This document shows positions 35,744 through 45,092 of a stretch of DNA of 64,000 bases, in pieces. Both the position numbers and the translations under genes were made by a program. Under the pieces are notes generated by a model, which did no database searches, had not been told where the DNA came from, and saw only the letters and a program-made list of their open reading frames with translations. Each line of letters begins with the position of its first letter. Position 1 is the stretch's first letter. Source of the stretch: an uncultured Sphingomonadaceae bacterium (lineage in GTDB: Bacteria; Pseudomonadota; Alphaproteobacteria; Sphingomonadales; Sphingomonadaceae); NCBI GenBank assembly GCA_902806235.1, contig CADCVW010000095.1:72449-136448 (forward strand), written 5' to 3'.

Positions 35744-37804
35744 ATGCGGCCGTCGTTACTCAATCCGTTGTTCGCCGAGGTGGAGGTGCTGCGCGGCGTA
35801 GGCGCGGCCAACGCGCGCCCGCTGCACCGGCTGGGGCTGACCCGCGTGGTCGACCTGCTATTCCATCTGCCGGTGACCTGGATCGACCGGGTGCGCGTTG
35901 AGCAACTGGACGCGAGTGACGCGGGGCGGATGGTGATCGCGACCGTGACCCCCGTCGACTATCGCCAGGGCGGGCCGCGCGGCCCGTTCCGCGTCCACGC
36001 GACCGACGCGGACGGCAACTACGTCTCGCTCACCTTCTTCCGCAACCCGGCGTTCGCTCGCAAACAGCTGCCGCTCGGCGAGCCGCGCGTGGTGGTGGGC
36101 AAGCTCGAAACTTACGGCCAGGAGCTGCAGATCGTCCATCCGGACGGCATCTACCCGCCGGGCGCCGCGCCGGTGCTCCCCGCGCGTGAGCCGGTGTACG
36201 GGCTAACGGAGGGCGTGACCAACGCGCGCATGGGCGGGCTCGCCCGGATTGCGATCGAGCGTGCGCCGCCGCTCCCTGAATGGATCGAGCCGAGCCTGCT
36301 GGCGCAGCGCGGCTGGCCGGCTTGGCTCGACGCGCTCCGCGGCGCGCACGCCGATCCGGCGGACGCGGCTGCGCGGCTGCGCCTCGCCTACGACGAGGTG
36401 TTCGCCAACCAGCTCGCGCTGACCTTGGTCCGCGCTTCCGCCCGGCGACGGCGCGGGCGGGCGCTGGCGGGGGACGGGCGGCTGCGGGCGAAGCTGAGCC
36501 TGCCTTACCAGCTCACTGGCGCACAGGCGCGCACCGTGCGCGAGATCGAGGGCGACCTCCAGCAGGACGCGCCGATGCTGCGGCTGCTCCAGGGCGACGT
36601 GGGCTCCGGCAAGACGATGGTCGCGCTGATGGCGATACTGACCGCAGTCGAGGCGGGCGCGCAGGCGGCGCTGCTCGCGCCGACTGAAATCCTCGCGCGG
36701 CAGCACTTCGCGACCCTGCAGCGCCAGCTGAGCGGCGTCGGCGTGAACCTCGCGATCCTCACTGGGCGCGAGAAGGGGCGGTCGCGGGACGGCGTGCTGA
36801 TGGGCTTGGCCGACGGCTCGATACACATCCTAGTCGGGACGCACGCGATCTTCCAAGAAGCCGTGCGCTACCGCGATCTCGGGCTGGCGGTCGTCGACGA
36901 GCAGCACAAGTTCGGCGTCGCCCAGCGGATGCTCCTCGCTGCTAAGGCTGAGCGGCCGCCGCACCTCCTGGTGATGACCGCGACCCCCATACCGCGCACG
37001 CTGACGCTGAGCCACTTCGGCGAGATGGACGTCAGCCGGCTTGATGAGATGCCGCCCGGCCGGCAGCCGGTGGAGACGCGGGTGGTGTCGCTCGACCGGC
37101 TCGACGAGGTGATCGCAGGCTTAGGGCGGCACATCGATAAGGGCGGGCAGGCCTTCTGGGTCTGCCCGCTGGTCGAGGAAAGCGAGACCGGCGACCAGGC
37201 CGCCGCCGAAGCGCGCGCGGCGGCGCTGCGGCTGCGTTTCGGCCCGGACAAGGTCGGCGTGGTCCACGGCCGGATGCGCGGGCCGGAGAAGGACGCGGTG
37301 ATGGACGCCTTCGCCGCGGGCCGCATGGCCGTACTTGTCGCCACCATCGTGATCGAGGTCGGCGTGGACGTGCCCAACGCGACGCTGATGATCATCGAGG
37401 GCGCCGAGCGCTTCGGGTTGGCGCAGCTTCACCAGCTCCGCGGGCGGGTGGGGCGCGGGGAGGGGTCGTCGGTGTGCCTGCTGCTGCGCGGCTCGGCGCT
37501 CGGCGAGGTGACGCGCACGCGGCTCGCGCTGATGCGGGAAACGAGCGACGGCTTCCGCATCGCGGAGGAGGACCTGAAGCTGCGCGGCGCGGGCGAAATC
37601 TTGGGCGTGCGCCAGTCGGGCGAGGCAAAGTTCCGGCTGGCCTCGCCGGAGCAGGTCGACGAGCTGATCGACGTCGCGACAGACGACGCGCGGCTGCTGA
37701 TCGACCGCGACGGCGGGCTGGAGGGCGCGCGAGGGCAGGCGGCGCGGCTGCTGCTGTACCTGATGGAGCGCGACGCGGCGGTGGCGCTGCTGCGGAGCGG
37801 CTAG
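35744..37804 (+). CDS. recG: ATP-dependent DNA helicase RecG
   Basis: A 686-residue RecG that reverses stalled forks and processes Holliday junctions. The N-terminal wedge/OB region is recognisable (LRGVGAANARPLHRLGLTRVVDLLFHLP, RPVxx-type fold to about 250). Motor motifs follow: LLQGDVGSGKTMVALMA (Walker A), VVDEQHKFGVAQRM (DEQH), VMTATPIPRTL, VHGRMRGPEKDAVMDAF and LHQLRGRVGRGE. The C-terminal end holds LRGAGEILGVRQSGEAKFRLA. The length is normal. The start is the ATG giving MRPSLLNPLFAEVEVLRGVG. An inverted-repeat element follows the stop. Confidence 0.97.
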   Translation: MRPSLLNPLFAEVEVLRGVGAANARPLHRLGLTRVVDLLFHLPVTWIDRVRVEQLDASDAGRMVIATVTPVDYRQGGPRGPFRVHATDADGNYVSLTFFRNPAFARKQLPLGEPRVVVGKLETYGQELQIVHPDGIYPPGAAPVLPAREPVYGLTEGVTNARMGGLARIAIERAPPLPEWIEPSLLAQRGWPAWLDALRGAHADPADAAARLRLAYDEVFANQLALTLVRASARRRRGRALAGDGRLRAKLSLPYQLTGAQARTVREIEGDLQQDAPMLRLLQGDVGSGKTMVALMAILTAVEAGAQAALLAPTEILARQHFATLQRQLSGVGVNLAILTGREKGRSRDGVLMGLADGSIHILVGTHAIFQEAVRYRDLGLAVVDEQHKFGVAQRMLLAAKAERPPHLLVMTATPIPRTLTLSHFGEMDVSRLDEMPPGRQPVETRVVSLDRLDEVIAGLGRHIDKGGQAFWVCPLVEESETGDQAAAEARAAALRLRFGPDKVGVVHGRMRGPEKDAVMDAFAAGRMAVLVATIVIEVGVDVPNATLMIIEGAERFGLAQLHQLRGRVGRGEGSSVCLLLRGSALGEVTRTRLALMRETSDGFRIAEEDLKLRGAGEILGVRQSGEAKFRLASPEQVDELIDVATDDARLLIDRDGGLEGARGQAARLLLYLMERDAAVALLRSG

Positions 37805-37827
37805 GCCGCGGGCGAACGAAAAGGATT

Positions 37828-37913
37828 CGTTCGCGCTGAGCTTGTCGAAGCGCCTCGATGGAGGGTCTGCCGTTGAAGAGAAAGGGAGAGCTTCGACAAG
37901 CTTAGCCTGAACG
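37828..37913. repeat. Inverted-repeat element GCTTGTCGAAGC...GCTTCGACAAGC (copy 1)
   Basis: The arms CGTTCGCGCTGAGCTTGTCGAAGC and GCTTCGACAAGCTTAGCCTGAACG are near-perfect inverted repeats about 24 bp long flanking a purine-rich centre. It fills the convergent gap between recG and tyrS. Two further copies lie at 49255-49341 and 56033-56118. Confidence 0.8.
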
Positions 37914-37925
37914 GAGAGCGACGAC

Positions 37926-39155
37926 CTAGGGGCGGACCAGCCGCCCGTGCTTCTTCTTCCCCGCCGACACCATTACCGGCTCCGCGCCGACCTCGACGAC
38001 CAGCGCCTCGTCCGCGACCTTCTCGCCCGCCACCCGCGCGCCGCCGCCGGCGATCAAGCGCCGCGCCTCGCCCTTGCTCGCGGCGAGCCCGAGCCCGACC
38101 AGCGCGTCGACGACGCCGATCATCCCGGACACCGCGAGCGTCGGCAGCGTCTCGCCAGCCGCGCCCTCGGCGAAGGTCGCGCGCGCCGTCGCGGCCGCCG
38201 CCTCCGCCGCCGCCCGCCCGCGGCAGAGCGCGGTGGTCGCGTCGGCGAGCCGTTGCTTCGCTTCGTTGATCTCGCGGCCGCGCAGCGCCTCCAGCCGCGC
38301 AATCTCGTCAAGCGGCAGGTCGGTGAACAGGCGCAGGAAGCGGCCCACGTCGGCGTCGGCCGTGTTGCGCCAGAACTGCCAATAGTCGTAGTCCGACAGC
38401 TGATCCTCGTGGAGCCACACGGCCCCGCTCACCGTTTTGCCCATTTTCGCCCCGTCGGCGGTGGTGAGGAGCGGGCAGGTGACGCCGAACAGCTCGGCCC
38501 CGTCCATCCGCCGGCCGAGCTCGACGCCGTTGACGATGTTACCCCATTGATCCGAGCCGCCCATCTGCACCCGGCAGCCGAAGCGCCGCGACAGCTCGCG
38601 GAAGTCGTAGGCCTGCATGATCATGTAGTTGAATTCGAGAAAGGTCAGCGACTGCTCGCGGTCGAGCCGCGTCCGGACCGAATCGAAGCTCAGCATCCGG
38701 CTGATGGTGAAGTGCTGGCCGACCTCGCGCAGGAACGGGACGTAGGCCAGCCGGTCGAGCCAGTCGGCGTTGTCGACCAGCACCGCGTCGCTCGGGCCGT
38801 CGCCGAAGCGAAGGAAGCGCTCGAAAATGCGCTTGATGGAGGAGATATTGGCGGCGATCGTCTCCTCCGCCAGCAGCTGCCGCGCCTCGTCCTTGAACGA
38901 CGGGTCGCCGACCTTGGCGGTGCCACCGCCCATCAGAACAATCGGCTTGTGCCCCGCCTGCTGCAGGCGGCGCAGCAGCATGATGAGCATTAAGTTGCCG
39001 ACGTGGAGCGAGGGCGCGGTCGGGTCGAAACCGCCGTAGCCGGGAATGCTCCGCCCTGGCTCCGCGGCGAGCGCGTCGAGGGCGGTTGCGTCCGTGACCT
39101 GATGAAGGTGGCCGCGCTCGTCGAGCAGGCGTAGGAGATCGGATCGGTACGTCAT
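37926..39155 (-). CDS. tyrS: Tyrosyl-tRNA synthetase
   Basis: A 409-residue class I aminoacyl-tRNA synthetase that charges tRNA-Tyr. The HIGH-type motif is HVGN (51-54) in [30 protein letters not shown] is the tyrosine-specific loop, and KMGKT near 237 is the KMSKS loop. The C-terminal S4 RNA-binding domain appears as [26 protein letters not shown]. The start is the ATG at [15 protein letters not shown]; the ORF track extends 183 nt further into the divergent gene. The tyrS ATG and the plus-strand ATG of the next gene overlap within CATG. Confidence 0.97.
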   Translation of the reverse strand: MTYRSDLLRLLDERGHLHQVTDATALDALAAEPGRSIPGYGGFDPTAPSLHVGNLMLIMLLRRLQQAGHKPIVLMGGGTAKVGDPSFKDEARQLLAEETIAANISSIKRIFERFLRFGDGPSDAVLVDNADWLDRLAYVPFLREVGQHFTISRMLSFDSVRTRLDREQSLTFLEFNYMIMQAYDFRELSRRFGCRVQMGGSDQWGNIVNGVELGRRMDGAELFGVTCPLLTTADGAKMGKTVSGAVWLHEDQLSDYDYWQFWRNTADADVGRFLRLFTDLPLDEIARLEALRGREINEAKQRLADATTALCRGRAAAEAAAATARATFAEGAAGETLPTLAVSGMIGVVDALVGLGLAASKGEARRLIAGGGARVAGEKVADEALVVEVGAEPVMVSAGKKKHGRLVRP

Positions 39156-39729
39156 GGTCGCGGAGCGGCTAGCAGGAGGCTCCCTGAAGCGGAAGCACCG
39201 CCTCGTTCCCCATCCCGATACGCCATCCGATGCGGTCGTCGGCGTCGAGGTCGCGGTGCGCATGGACGACGCGGACGAAGCGCTCTTCACCTTCGTCGTG
39301 CGCGGATGCGACCGCCTCGTCGTGCCCGGCCCCGCCATGCCGACGCGGACCGACGGGCTCTGGGCGACGACCTGCTTCGAGGCCTTCCTGCGCCCGCCCG
39401 TCGGCGATGCCTACCAGGAGTACAACTTCTCGCCTTCCGGCGCGTGGGCCGCCTATGGCTTCACCGGGAACCGCCGGGGCATGCGCGAACTGGCGCTGGT
39501 CGCCGATCCTTTTATCGGGCGGGACGAGGACGCCGACCCCGACGTTTGCGCCTGGCATGTCGATCTCGATCTGACCCACCTGCCTGCGGGCCCGTTCCGC
39601 CTCGCGCTCTCGGCGGTGATCGAGGAGGTCGGCGGGCGCAAGTCGTACTGGGCCCTCGCACACCCGCCGGGCGCGCCGGACTTCCACCATCTCGATTGCT
39701 TCGCGGCCGAACTCGCGCCAACGACCTGA
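39154..39729 (+). CDS. DOMON-like domain protein
   Basis: A predicted 191-residue protein of the DOMON-like type seen in alpha- and gammaproteobacteria, probably a beta-sandwich. Recognisable blocks are [52 protein letters not shown] and [21 protein letters not shown]. No signal peptide is visible and no catalytic activity can be assigned; ligand binding is a guess from the fold. The start is uncertain. The ATG used here overlaps the tyrS start codon on the other strand, while AGGAGG at 39174-39179 lies 4 nt before an in-frame CTG, leaving open a non-standard start ten codons further on. It precedes the DUF1343 gene with a 2-bp gap. Confidence 0.8.
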   Translation: MVAERLAGGSLKRKHRLVPHPDTPSDAVVGVEVAVRMDDADEALFTFVVRGCDRLVVPGPAMPTRTDGLWATTCFEAFLRPPVGDAYQEYNFSPSGAWAAYGFTGNRRGMRELALVADPFIGRDEDADPDVCAWHVDLDLTHLPAGPFRLALSAVIEEVGGRKSYWALAHPPGAPDFHHLDCFAAELAPTT

Positions 39730-39731
39730 GC

Positions 39732-40931
39732 ATGGACTTCGGTATTGATCGCCTGCTCGCCGACCCCAGCTTACGCGCGCCGCTGGAGGGCCGCCGCGTC
39801 GCGCTGCTCGCGCACCCAGCCTCCGTCGCGCTCGACCTCACCCACTCGCTCGACGCGCTCATCGCGGCCGGGCTGAACGTCTCCGCCGCCTTCGGCCCGC
39901 AGCACGGGCTGCGCGGCGACAAGCAGGACAACATGGTGGAGTCGCCCGACTTCACCGATCCCGCCACGGGCATTCCCGTGTTCAGCCTCTACGGCGAGGT
40001 GCGGCGGCCTACCGGCCAGTCGATGGGCACCTTCGACGTGCTGCTCGTCGACCTGCAGGACCTGGGCTGTCGTATCTACACCTTCATCACCACGCTCCGC
40101 TACGCGCTGGAGGCCTGTGCGGCGCACGGCAAGGCGCTGTGGGTGCTCGACCGCCCGAACCCGGCGGGGCGGCCGGTGGAGGGGATGACGCTCCGGCCGG
40201 GCTGGGAGAGCTTCGTCGGAGCCGGGCCGCTGCCGATGCGCCACGGGCTGACCTTGGGCGAGCTCGGGCGCTGGTTCGTCGACCATCTCCGCCTCGATAT
40301 CGACTACCGCGTCCTCGAGATGGCTGGCTACGATCCCGCAGCCGCCCCCGGCCACGGCTGGCCGTTGGGCGAGCGCGTCTGGATCAACCCCAGCCCCAAC
40401 GCCCCCAACTTGCCGATGGCACGCGCCTACGCCGGCACGGTGATGCTCGAAGGCACCACGATCAGCGAGGGCCGCGGCACCACCCGCCCGCTCGAACTGT
40501 TCGGCGCGCCGGACCTGCCCGCGCGCGAGCTCATTGCCGAGATGCGCCGCCTCGCGCCCGACTGGCTCGCCGGCTGCAGGTTGCGCGAGGTCTGGTTTGA
40601 GCCGACCTTCCACAAGCACGCCGGCCAGCTCTGCGCGGGCGTGCAGATCCACGCCGAGGGGGCGTTCTACGACCACGAGGCTTTCCGCCCGTGGCGGCTC
40701 CAGGCGCTCGCCTTCAAGGTGCTGCGGCGGCTGCGGCCGGACTACCCGCTGTGGCGCGACTTCCCCTACGAATACGAGTTCGACAAGCTGGCGATCGACG
40801 TCATCAACGGCGGTCCGGGGCTGCGCGAGTGGGTGGACGACCCCGCGGCGGAACCCGGCGACCTTGACGCGCTGACCCGGCCGGACGAGCTCGCCTGGGA
40901 GGAGGAGCGCGCCCGCTTACTCCTCTACTGA
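39732..40931 (+). CDS. DUF1343 protein, NamZ-like exo-beta-N-acetylmuramidase candidate
   Basis: A 399-residue member of the DUF1343 family, whose characterised members (NamZ) release MurNAc from the non-reducing end of peptidoglycan fragments. Family blocks are AFGPQHGLRGDKQDN, LLVDLQDLGCRIYTFITTL, WVLDRPNPAGR, EGTTISEGRGTTRPLELFGAP and FEPTFHKHAGQLCAGVQIH. The start at MDFGIDRLLADPSLR immediately follows the DOMON-like gene and I see no signal peptide, unlike secreted relatives, so a cytoplasmic role on imported fragments is possible. The ORF track extends 426 nt upstream across that gene. With amgK and murU in the same window it suggests MurNAc salvage; that link is inference. Confidence 0.85.
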   Translation: MDFGIDRLLADPSLRAPLEGRRVALLAHPASVALDLTHSLDALIAAGLNVSAAFGPQHGLRGDKQDNMVESPDFTDPATGIPVFSLYGEVRRPTGQSMGTFDVLLVDLQDLGCRIYTFITTLRYALEACAAHGKALWVLDRPNPAGRPVEGMTLRPGWESFVGAGPLPMRHGLTLGELGRWFVDHLRLDIDYRVLEMAGYDPAAAPGHGWPLGERVWINPSPNAPNLPMARAYAGTVMLEGTTISEGRGTTRPLELFGAPDLPARELIAEMRRLAPDWLAGCRLREVWFEPTFHKHAGQLCAGVQIHAEGAFYDHEAFRPWRLQALAFKVLRRLRPDYPLWRDFPYEYEFDKLAIDVINGGPGLREWVDDPAAEPGDLDALTRPDELAWEEERARLLLY

Positions 40932-40934
40932 CCT

Positions 40935-42113
40935 CTACCGCTTGCGCGTCAGCTCGCGCATCGCCTCGTCGAGCTCGTCGAGCGTCAGCGGGTACATGCG
41001 GTCGCCGAGCAGTTCGCGGACGATGCGGGTCGACTGCGAATAGCCCCACTGGGTCTTCGGCGTCGGGTTGAGCCAGGCGGTCGCGGGATAGGTGTTCGCC
41101 AGCCGCCGCAGCCACAGCGCCCCCGGCTCCTCGTTGAAGTGCTCGACGGAGCCGCCGGCCGTGGTGATCTCGTAGGGGCTCATCGCCGCGTCGCCGACGA
41201 ACACCAGCTTGTGGTCGTGGCCGTATTTGTGGAGCACGTCCCAGGTCGGCGTGCGCTCGGCGAAGCGCCGCCGGTTGTCCTTCCACACGCCCTCGTAAAC
41301 GCAGTTGTGAAAGTAGAAGAACTCCATGTTCTTGAACTCGGCGGTGGCCGCGCTGAACAGCTCCTCGCAGAGCCGGACGTAGGGGTCCATCGAACCGCCG
41401 ACGTCGAGGAAGAGCAGCAGCTTCACCGCGTTGTGCCGCTCGGGACGCATGCGGATGTCGAGCCAGCCCTGCTTGGCGGTGCCCTCCACCGTCGCGTCCA
41501 AGTCGAGTTCGTCTGCCGCGCCTTCGCGCGCGAAGCGGCGCAGGCGGCGCAGCGCGACCTTGATGTTGCGCGTACCGAGCTCGCGAGTCGAGTCCAGGTC
41601 CTTGAACTCGCGCTTGTCCCACACCTTGATCGCGCGGTTGTGCCGGCCTTCGCCGCCGATGCGCACGCCTTCGGGGTTGTAGCCGGAATTACCATAAGGC
41701 GAGGTGCCGCCGGTGCCGATCCACTTGCTGCCGCCCTGGTGGCGGCCCTCCTGCTCCTCCAAGCGCTTCTTAAGTGTTTCCATGATCTCGTCCCAAGAGC
41801 CGAGGCTCTCGATCTCCCTCATCTGCTCGGGCGTGAGGTACAGCTCCGACACCTTGCGCAGCCACTCCTCGGGCAGAGCCGCGGTCTCGTTCTCGAACGT
41901 GGTCGCGACGCCCCGGAACACCTTGGCGAACACCTGGTCGAAGCGGTCGAGCAGCCCTTCGTCCTTCACGAAAGTCGCGCGCGACAGGTAGTAGAAGGCC
42001 TCAGGCGAGCGCGCGATCACCTCGCGGTCGAGCGCTTCCAGCAGCACGAGGTGCTCCTTGAGGCTGGCGGGAATGCCCGCGGCGCGGAGCTCGTCGGTGA
42101 AGGAGAAGAACAT
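40935..42113 (-). CDS. VWA-domain protein of the CoxE type
   Basis: A 392-residue von Willebrand factor A protein that usually works with a MoxR AAA+ ATPase as a chaperone pair for metal-centre insertion or complex assembly. The N-terminal helical half (FFSFTDELRAAGIPASLKEHLVLLEALDREV) and middle (GGTSPYGNSGYNPEGVRIGG) are typical of this CoxE-like group. The metal-ion site is FLDVGGSMDPYV near 235-245, a DxGxS variant of the canonical DxSxS. The start is the ATG before FFSFTDELR; the ORF-track start 288 nt upstream runs into the hydroxylase gene. It converges on DUF1343 with only 3 bp between stops. MoxR lies two genes upstream on the same strand. Confidence 0.9.
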   Translation of the reverse strand: MFFSFTDELRAAGIPASLKEHLVLLEALDREVIARSPEAFYYLSRATFVKDEGLLDRFDQVFAKVFRGVATTFENETAALPEEWLRKVSELYLTPEQMREIESLGSWDEIMETLKKRLEEQEGRHQGGSKWIGTGGTSPYGNSGYNPEGVRIGGEGRHNRAIKVWDKREFKDLDSTRELGTRNIKVALRRLRRFAREGAADELDLDATVEGTAKQGWLDIRMRPERHNAVKLLLFLDVGGSMDPYVRLCEELFSAATAEFKNMEFFYFHNCVYEGVWKDNRRRFAERTPTWDVLHKYGHDHKLVFVGDAAMSPYEITTAGGSVEHFNEEPGALWLRRLANTYPATAWLNPTPKTQWGYSQSTRIVRELLGDRMYPLTLDELDEAMRELTRKR

Positions 42114-42256
42114 GGGCGCGGCCTCGTCGAGTCGGCGGAAGTTGACGAAGTTGGCGCTACGTCGCCCCCCGCCGTCCTTCCTCGCCGAACGGGAGCCGCC
42201 CGGCGCGCGCCTTATACACGCGACGCAGGACTGTAGGACAGCGCCGCCAGACGCCG

Positions 42257-43462
42257 TCAGCCGTCGTACTCGCCGAGCCCCGGACCGTAGCTCTCGATGG
42301 CTTCGAACACGGCGGTGAGTTCGTCGCGTTCTGCCCCGCTCAATTCCGGCCGCCAGATCTCGAAGAGCAGGATGACCCGCGTCTCCGAGCCGCGGTTCCA
42401 AGCCTCATGCTCGATCGTGTCGTCGAAAAGGAGGGCGCGGCCGAACTCCCAAGAGCGCACGTCGTTGCCGACGCGGAAGGCGCAACCGGGCGGGACGATG
42501 AGCGGCAGGTGGACGATCAGCCGGCTGTTCAGCATCCCGCTGTGCGGCGGGATGTGCGCCCCCGGGCGGAGCGAGGAAAAGAGGATCATGGGCGAGCGCG
42601 CGCCGATGCGGGGGAGTGGCGCCCCGCTCGCGCGAAGCGCCTCCAGCGTGCGGGGGAAGCGTTCGGCGTGGCCGGGGACCGGGGCGCCGCGGCGCCACAA
42701 GTGATAAGCGGTCCAGCTCGGGTCGCCGACGCGGTGCGCCTGCATGACGGGGCGGTTCGGCGTCGCTTCCAGATAAGGGGTGAAGGCGGCGTCGTCGGCG
42801 GTGAGCAAGGCTTCGAGCTCCTCGCGCATCGCGGGGGCGGCGGCTTCCACCGTCGGTAGCCAGGCGAACTCCTCCCGCTCGTAGAACTGCCGCTGCGGCA
42901 GCTGCGGGAAGAAGAAGGAGGTGGGCGCCTGGAAGTAGGGCTGCTTCTCGCCGTATAGGATGTCGAGCGACTCCTGCACCCGGGCGCTGCGCCCACGCGG
43001 CCCAACGCCGCGCGCGGCGAGCGCCCGCTCAAGGTGGTCGCGGTAGCCGAGCGACGCTTGCGCTAGGACGTGGCGCACCCGGTCGAGCTCGGCCGTGAGG
43101 GCGGGCGGGAGCGGGGCCGTCGCTCCCGCCGCGATCTTGAGCGCGGCCTGGTAGAAGCTCGTCATCGCGCGCGGATCGCCGGCGCGCGCGTGGAGGTCAC
43201 CACGCATGACGAGGCCGCGTAGGTCGCGCGGCTCGGCCGCGAGCAGCGCGTCGAGCGCACGCGCCTCCGCGTTGCCATCGCCACCCAGACGGCAGGCTTG
43301 GGCGAGGAGCAACCAAGGGGGAGGCACTGGCGGCCCGAACCCGGCGAGCCGCTCGAAGGCGGCACGCGCGGCGGCGGCGTCCCGGCGCTGCATGGCTGCC
43401 ACGCCGGCGCGGAGCAGGGCGTCGGCCTCGGGCGGCAAAGTCGGCGAGGCGGCGCTGGCCAT
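42257..43462 (-). CDS. TPR-containing aspartyl/asparaginyl beta-hydroxylase family protein
   Basis: A 401-residue protein with an N-terminal TPR-like region (ADALLRAGVAAMQRRDAAAARAAFERLAGFGP, then further helical repeats to about 150) and a C-terminal Asp/Asn beta-hydroxylase domain of the Fe(II)/2-oxoglutarate class. Iron and cosubstrate motifs are visible in HIPPHSGMLNSRLIVHLPLIVP and in LLFDDTIEHEAWNRGSETRVILLFEIWRP, the second histidine being in EHEAWN and the 2-oxoglutarate arginine in SETRVIL. The substrate is unknown; related enzymes hydroxylate protein residues or lipids. I start at the ATG of MASAASPT; a GTG nine codons upstream is the ORF-track choice. It lies between moxR and the VWA gene on the same strand. 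Confidence 0.87.
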   Translation of the reverse strand: MASAASPTLPPEADALLRAGVAAMQRRDAAAARAAFERLAGFGPPVPPPWLLLAQACRLGGDGNAEARALDALLAAEPRDLRGLVMRGDLHARAGDPRAMTSFYQAALKIAAGATAPLPPALTAELDRVRHVLAQASLGYRDHLERALAARGVGPRGRSARVQESLDILYGEKQPYFQAPTSFFFPQLPQRQFYEREEFAWLPTVEAAAPAMREELEALLTADDAAFTPYLEATPNRPVMQAHRVGDPSWTAYHLWRRGAPVPGHAERFPRTLEALRASGAPLPRIGARSPMILFSSLRPGAHIPPHSGMLNSRLIVHLPLIVPPGCAFRVGNDVRSWEFGRALLFDDTIEHEAWNRGSETRVILLFEIWRPELSGAERDELTAVFEAIESYGPGLGEYDG

Positions 43463-43520
43463 GCGTGCAGCCGGAGCCCTCAGCTCCACGCCCGACGAGC
43501 GAACGGCGACTTAGTCGCCA

Positions 43521-44360
43521 TCATCCCCGCCGCGCCATAAAGGCCAGCCGCTCGAATAGCATCACGTCCGCCTCGTTCTTGAGCAGCGCGCCGTGCAGCG
43601 GCGGAATCGCCTGGCGGGGGTCGCGGCTCTGCAGTACCTCGAGCGGCAGGTCCTCGTGGAGCAGCAGCTTGAGCCAATCGATCAGCTCGCTGGTTGACGG
43701 CTTCTTCTTCAGCCCCGGCACGTCGCGGACCTCGTAGAAGATGTCGAGCGCCTTCGCCACGAGCCGTTGCTGGATGCCCGGAAAATGGACGTCGATAATT
43801 GCCTGCATCGTCTCCCGCTCGGGGAATTTGATGTAGTGGAAAAAGCAGCGGCGCAGGAAGGCGTCGGGCAGGTCCTTTTCGTTGTTGGAGGTGACCACCA
43901 CGACCGGCCGCTCCACCGCGCGCACCGTTTCGCGCGTTTCGTAGACGTCGAACTCCATCCGGTCGAGCTCGTGGAGCAGGTCGTTGGGGAACTCGATGTC
44001 CGCCTTGTCGATCTCGTCGATGAGGAGGACGGGGAGCTGCGGGCTCCGAAACGCTTCCCACAGCTTGCCGCGGCGGATGTAGTTGCCGATGTCGTGGACG
44101 CGCGGATCGCCGAGCTGGCCGTCGCGCAGCCGGGCGACCGCGTCATACTCGTAGAGGCCCTGCTGGGCCTTGGTGGTGCTCTTCACCGTCCACTCGATCA
44201 GCGGCGCGCCAATGGCGGTCGCGATCTCCTGCGCCAGCACCGTCTTGCCGGTGCCGGGCTCGCCCTTGATCAGGAGCGGGCGGCGGAGCGCGACCGCCGC
44301 GTTGACCGCGACCTTTAGGTCCTCCGTGGCGACGTAGTTCGAGGTGCCTTCGAAGCGCAT
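43521..44360 (-). CDS. MoxR-family AAA+ ATPase
   Basis: A 279-residue MoxR AAA+ ATPase that acts as a chaperone with VWA-domain proteins. The Walker A motif GEPGTGKT is at residues 33-40, Walker B is LLIDEIDKADIEFPNDLLHELD, sensor 1 is VVVTSNNEKDLPDAFLRRC with an arginine finger. The start MRFEGTSNYVATEDLKVAVN is family-typical. The CoxE-like VWA gene downstream is the expected partner; here a hydroxylase gene separates the two. Confidence 0.95.
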   Translation of the reverse strand: MRFEGTSNYVATEDLKVAVNAAVALRRPLLIKGEPGTGKTVLAQEIATAIGAPLIEWTVKSTTKAQQGLYEYDAVARLRDGQLGDPRVHDIGNYIRRGKLWEAFRSPQLPVLLIDEIDKADIEFPNDLLHELDRMEFDVYETRETVRAVERPVVVVTSNNEKDLPDAFLRRCFFHYIKFPERETMQAIIDVHFPGIQQRLVAKALDIFYEVRDVPGLKKKPSTSELIDWLKLLLHEDLPLEVLQSRDPRQAIPPLHGALLKNEADVMLFERLAFMARRG

Positions 44361-44420
44361 GCGGTTCCCTCCGGGTTCGCCGGACGGGTAGGGCGCGAGG
44401 CTCGCGCGGGCAAGCCGCCG

Positions 44421-45092
44421 CTAGACCTCGACCTCCGCGCGAGCCGCGCGGCGGGCGCGCAACAGGCGCCACAGACCGCGGTGCTGAACGAGGAGCTGCT
44501 CGGCCCCGAACAGCAACGCGCGCTCGGCGCCATGGGTAGGCGCGGCGGCGTCCAGCACGACGGCGAGGGCGTCGCGCCCAGGAAGTGCGAGAGCGGCGGG
44601 CGCGACACCGAGCCGGTCGGCGGCGTGATCGAGCAGCGCGCGCACCGTGCCCCAGTCGAGCACCAGCGCGGCGGCGGCGCCGAGTGCGCACCCGGTGCGC
44701 TCGGAGCGCGCGAGGATGTCGAGCGCGGCGCGTTGACCGAGCACGGCCCCGGCAGCGCGGTCGGCGTGAGGCGTGCTGGGGATCGGGCCGGCGGCGGCTT
44801 GGAGCCGCAGCAGCAGGGCGCGCTCGGCGGCGAAGCCGTCCACCGCCGCTTCGACCCAGCGGCGGGCGGCGGGAGCGAGCGGGGTCCCGGCGACGCGATC
44901 GACAACGCCGGGAAAAGCGCCGTGGAGCAGGGACAGGAGGTGGACGAAGTCCGCGAGGTTGCGCGAGGCGGCGCGCCCCGCGAGCAGCTCGGCCGAGCGG
45001 AGACAGGGCTCGGCCCCGCTGCCGTCCGCGTCGACCAGCGCGAACAACGCCGCGCCCGCGCCGACGCGCGGGGGAATGGGGGCAAGAAACAT
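44421..45092 (-). CDS. Conserved-looking helical protein of unknown function
   Basis: A 223-residue alanine- and leucine-rich protein (MFLAPIPPRVGAGAALFALVDADGSGAEP) with no signal peptide and no clear transmembrane segment. It is mostly helical with motifs such as NLADFVHLLSLLHGAFPGVVDRV and WVEAAVDGFAAERALLLRLQAAAGPIPSTPHADRAA. The PSTPHAD segment may be functional. I do not recognise a named family. It lies 60 bp upstream of moxR on the same strand and may be the first gene of that unit. Confidence 0.65.
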   Translation of the reverse strand: MFLAPIPPRVGAGAALFALVDADGSGAEPCLRSAELLAGRAASRNLADFVHLLSLLHGAFPGVVDRVAGTPLAPAARRWVEAAVDGFAAERALLLRLQAAAGPIPSTPHADRAAGAVLGQRAALDILARSERTGCALGAAAALVLDWGTVRALLDHAADRLGVAPAALALPGRDALAVVLDAAAPTHGAERALLFGAEQLLVQHRGLWRLLRARRAARAEVEV

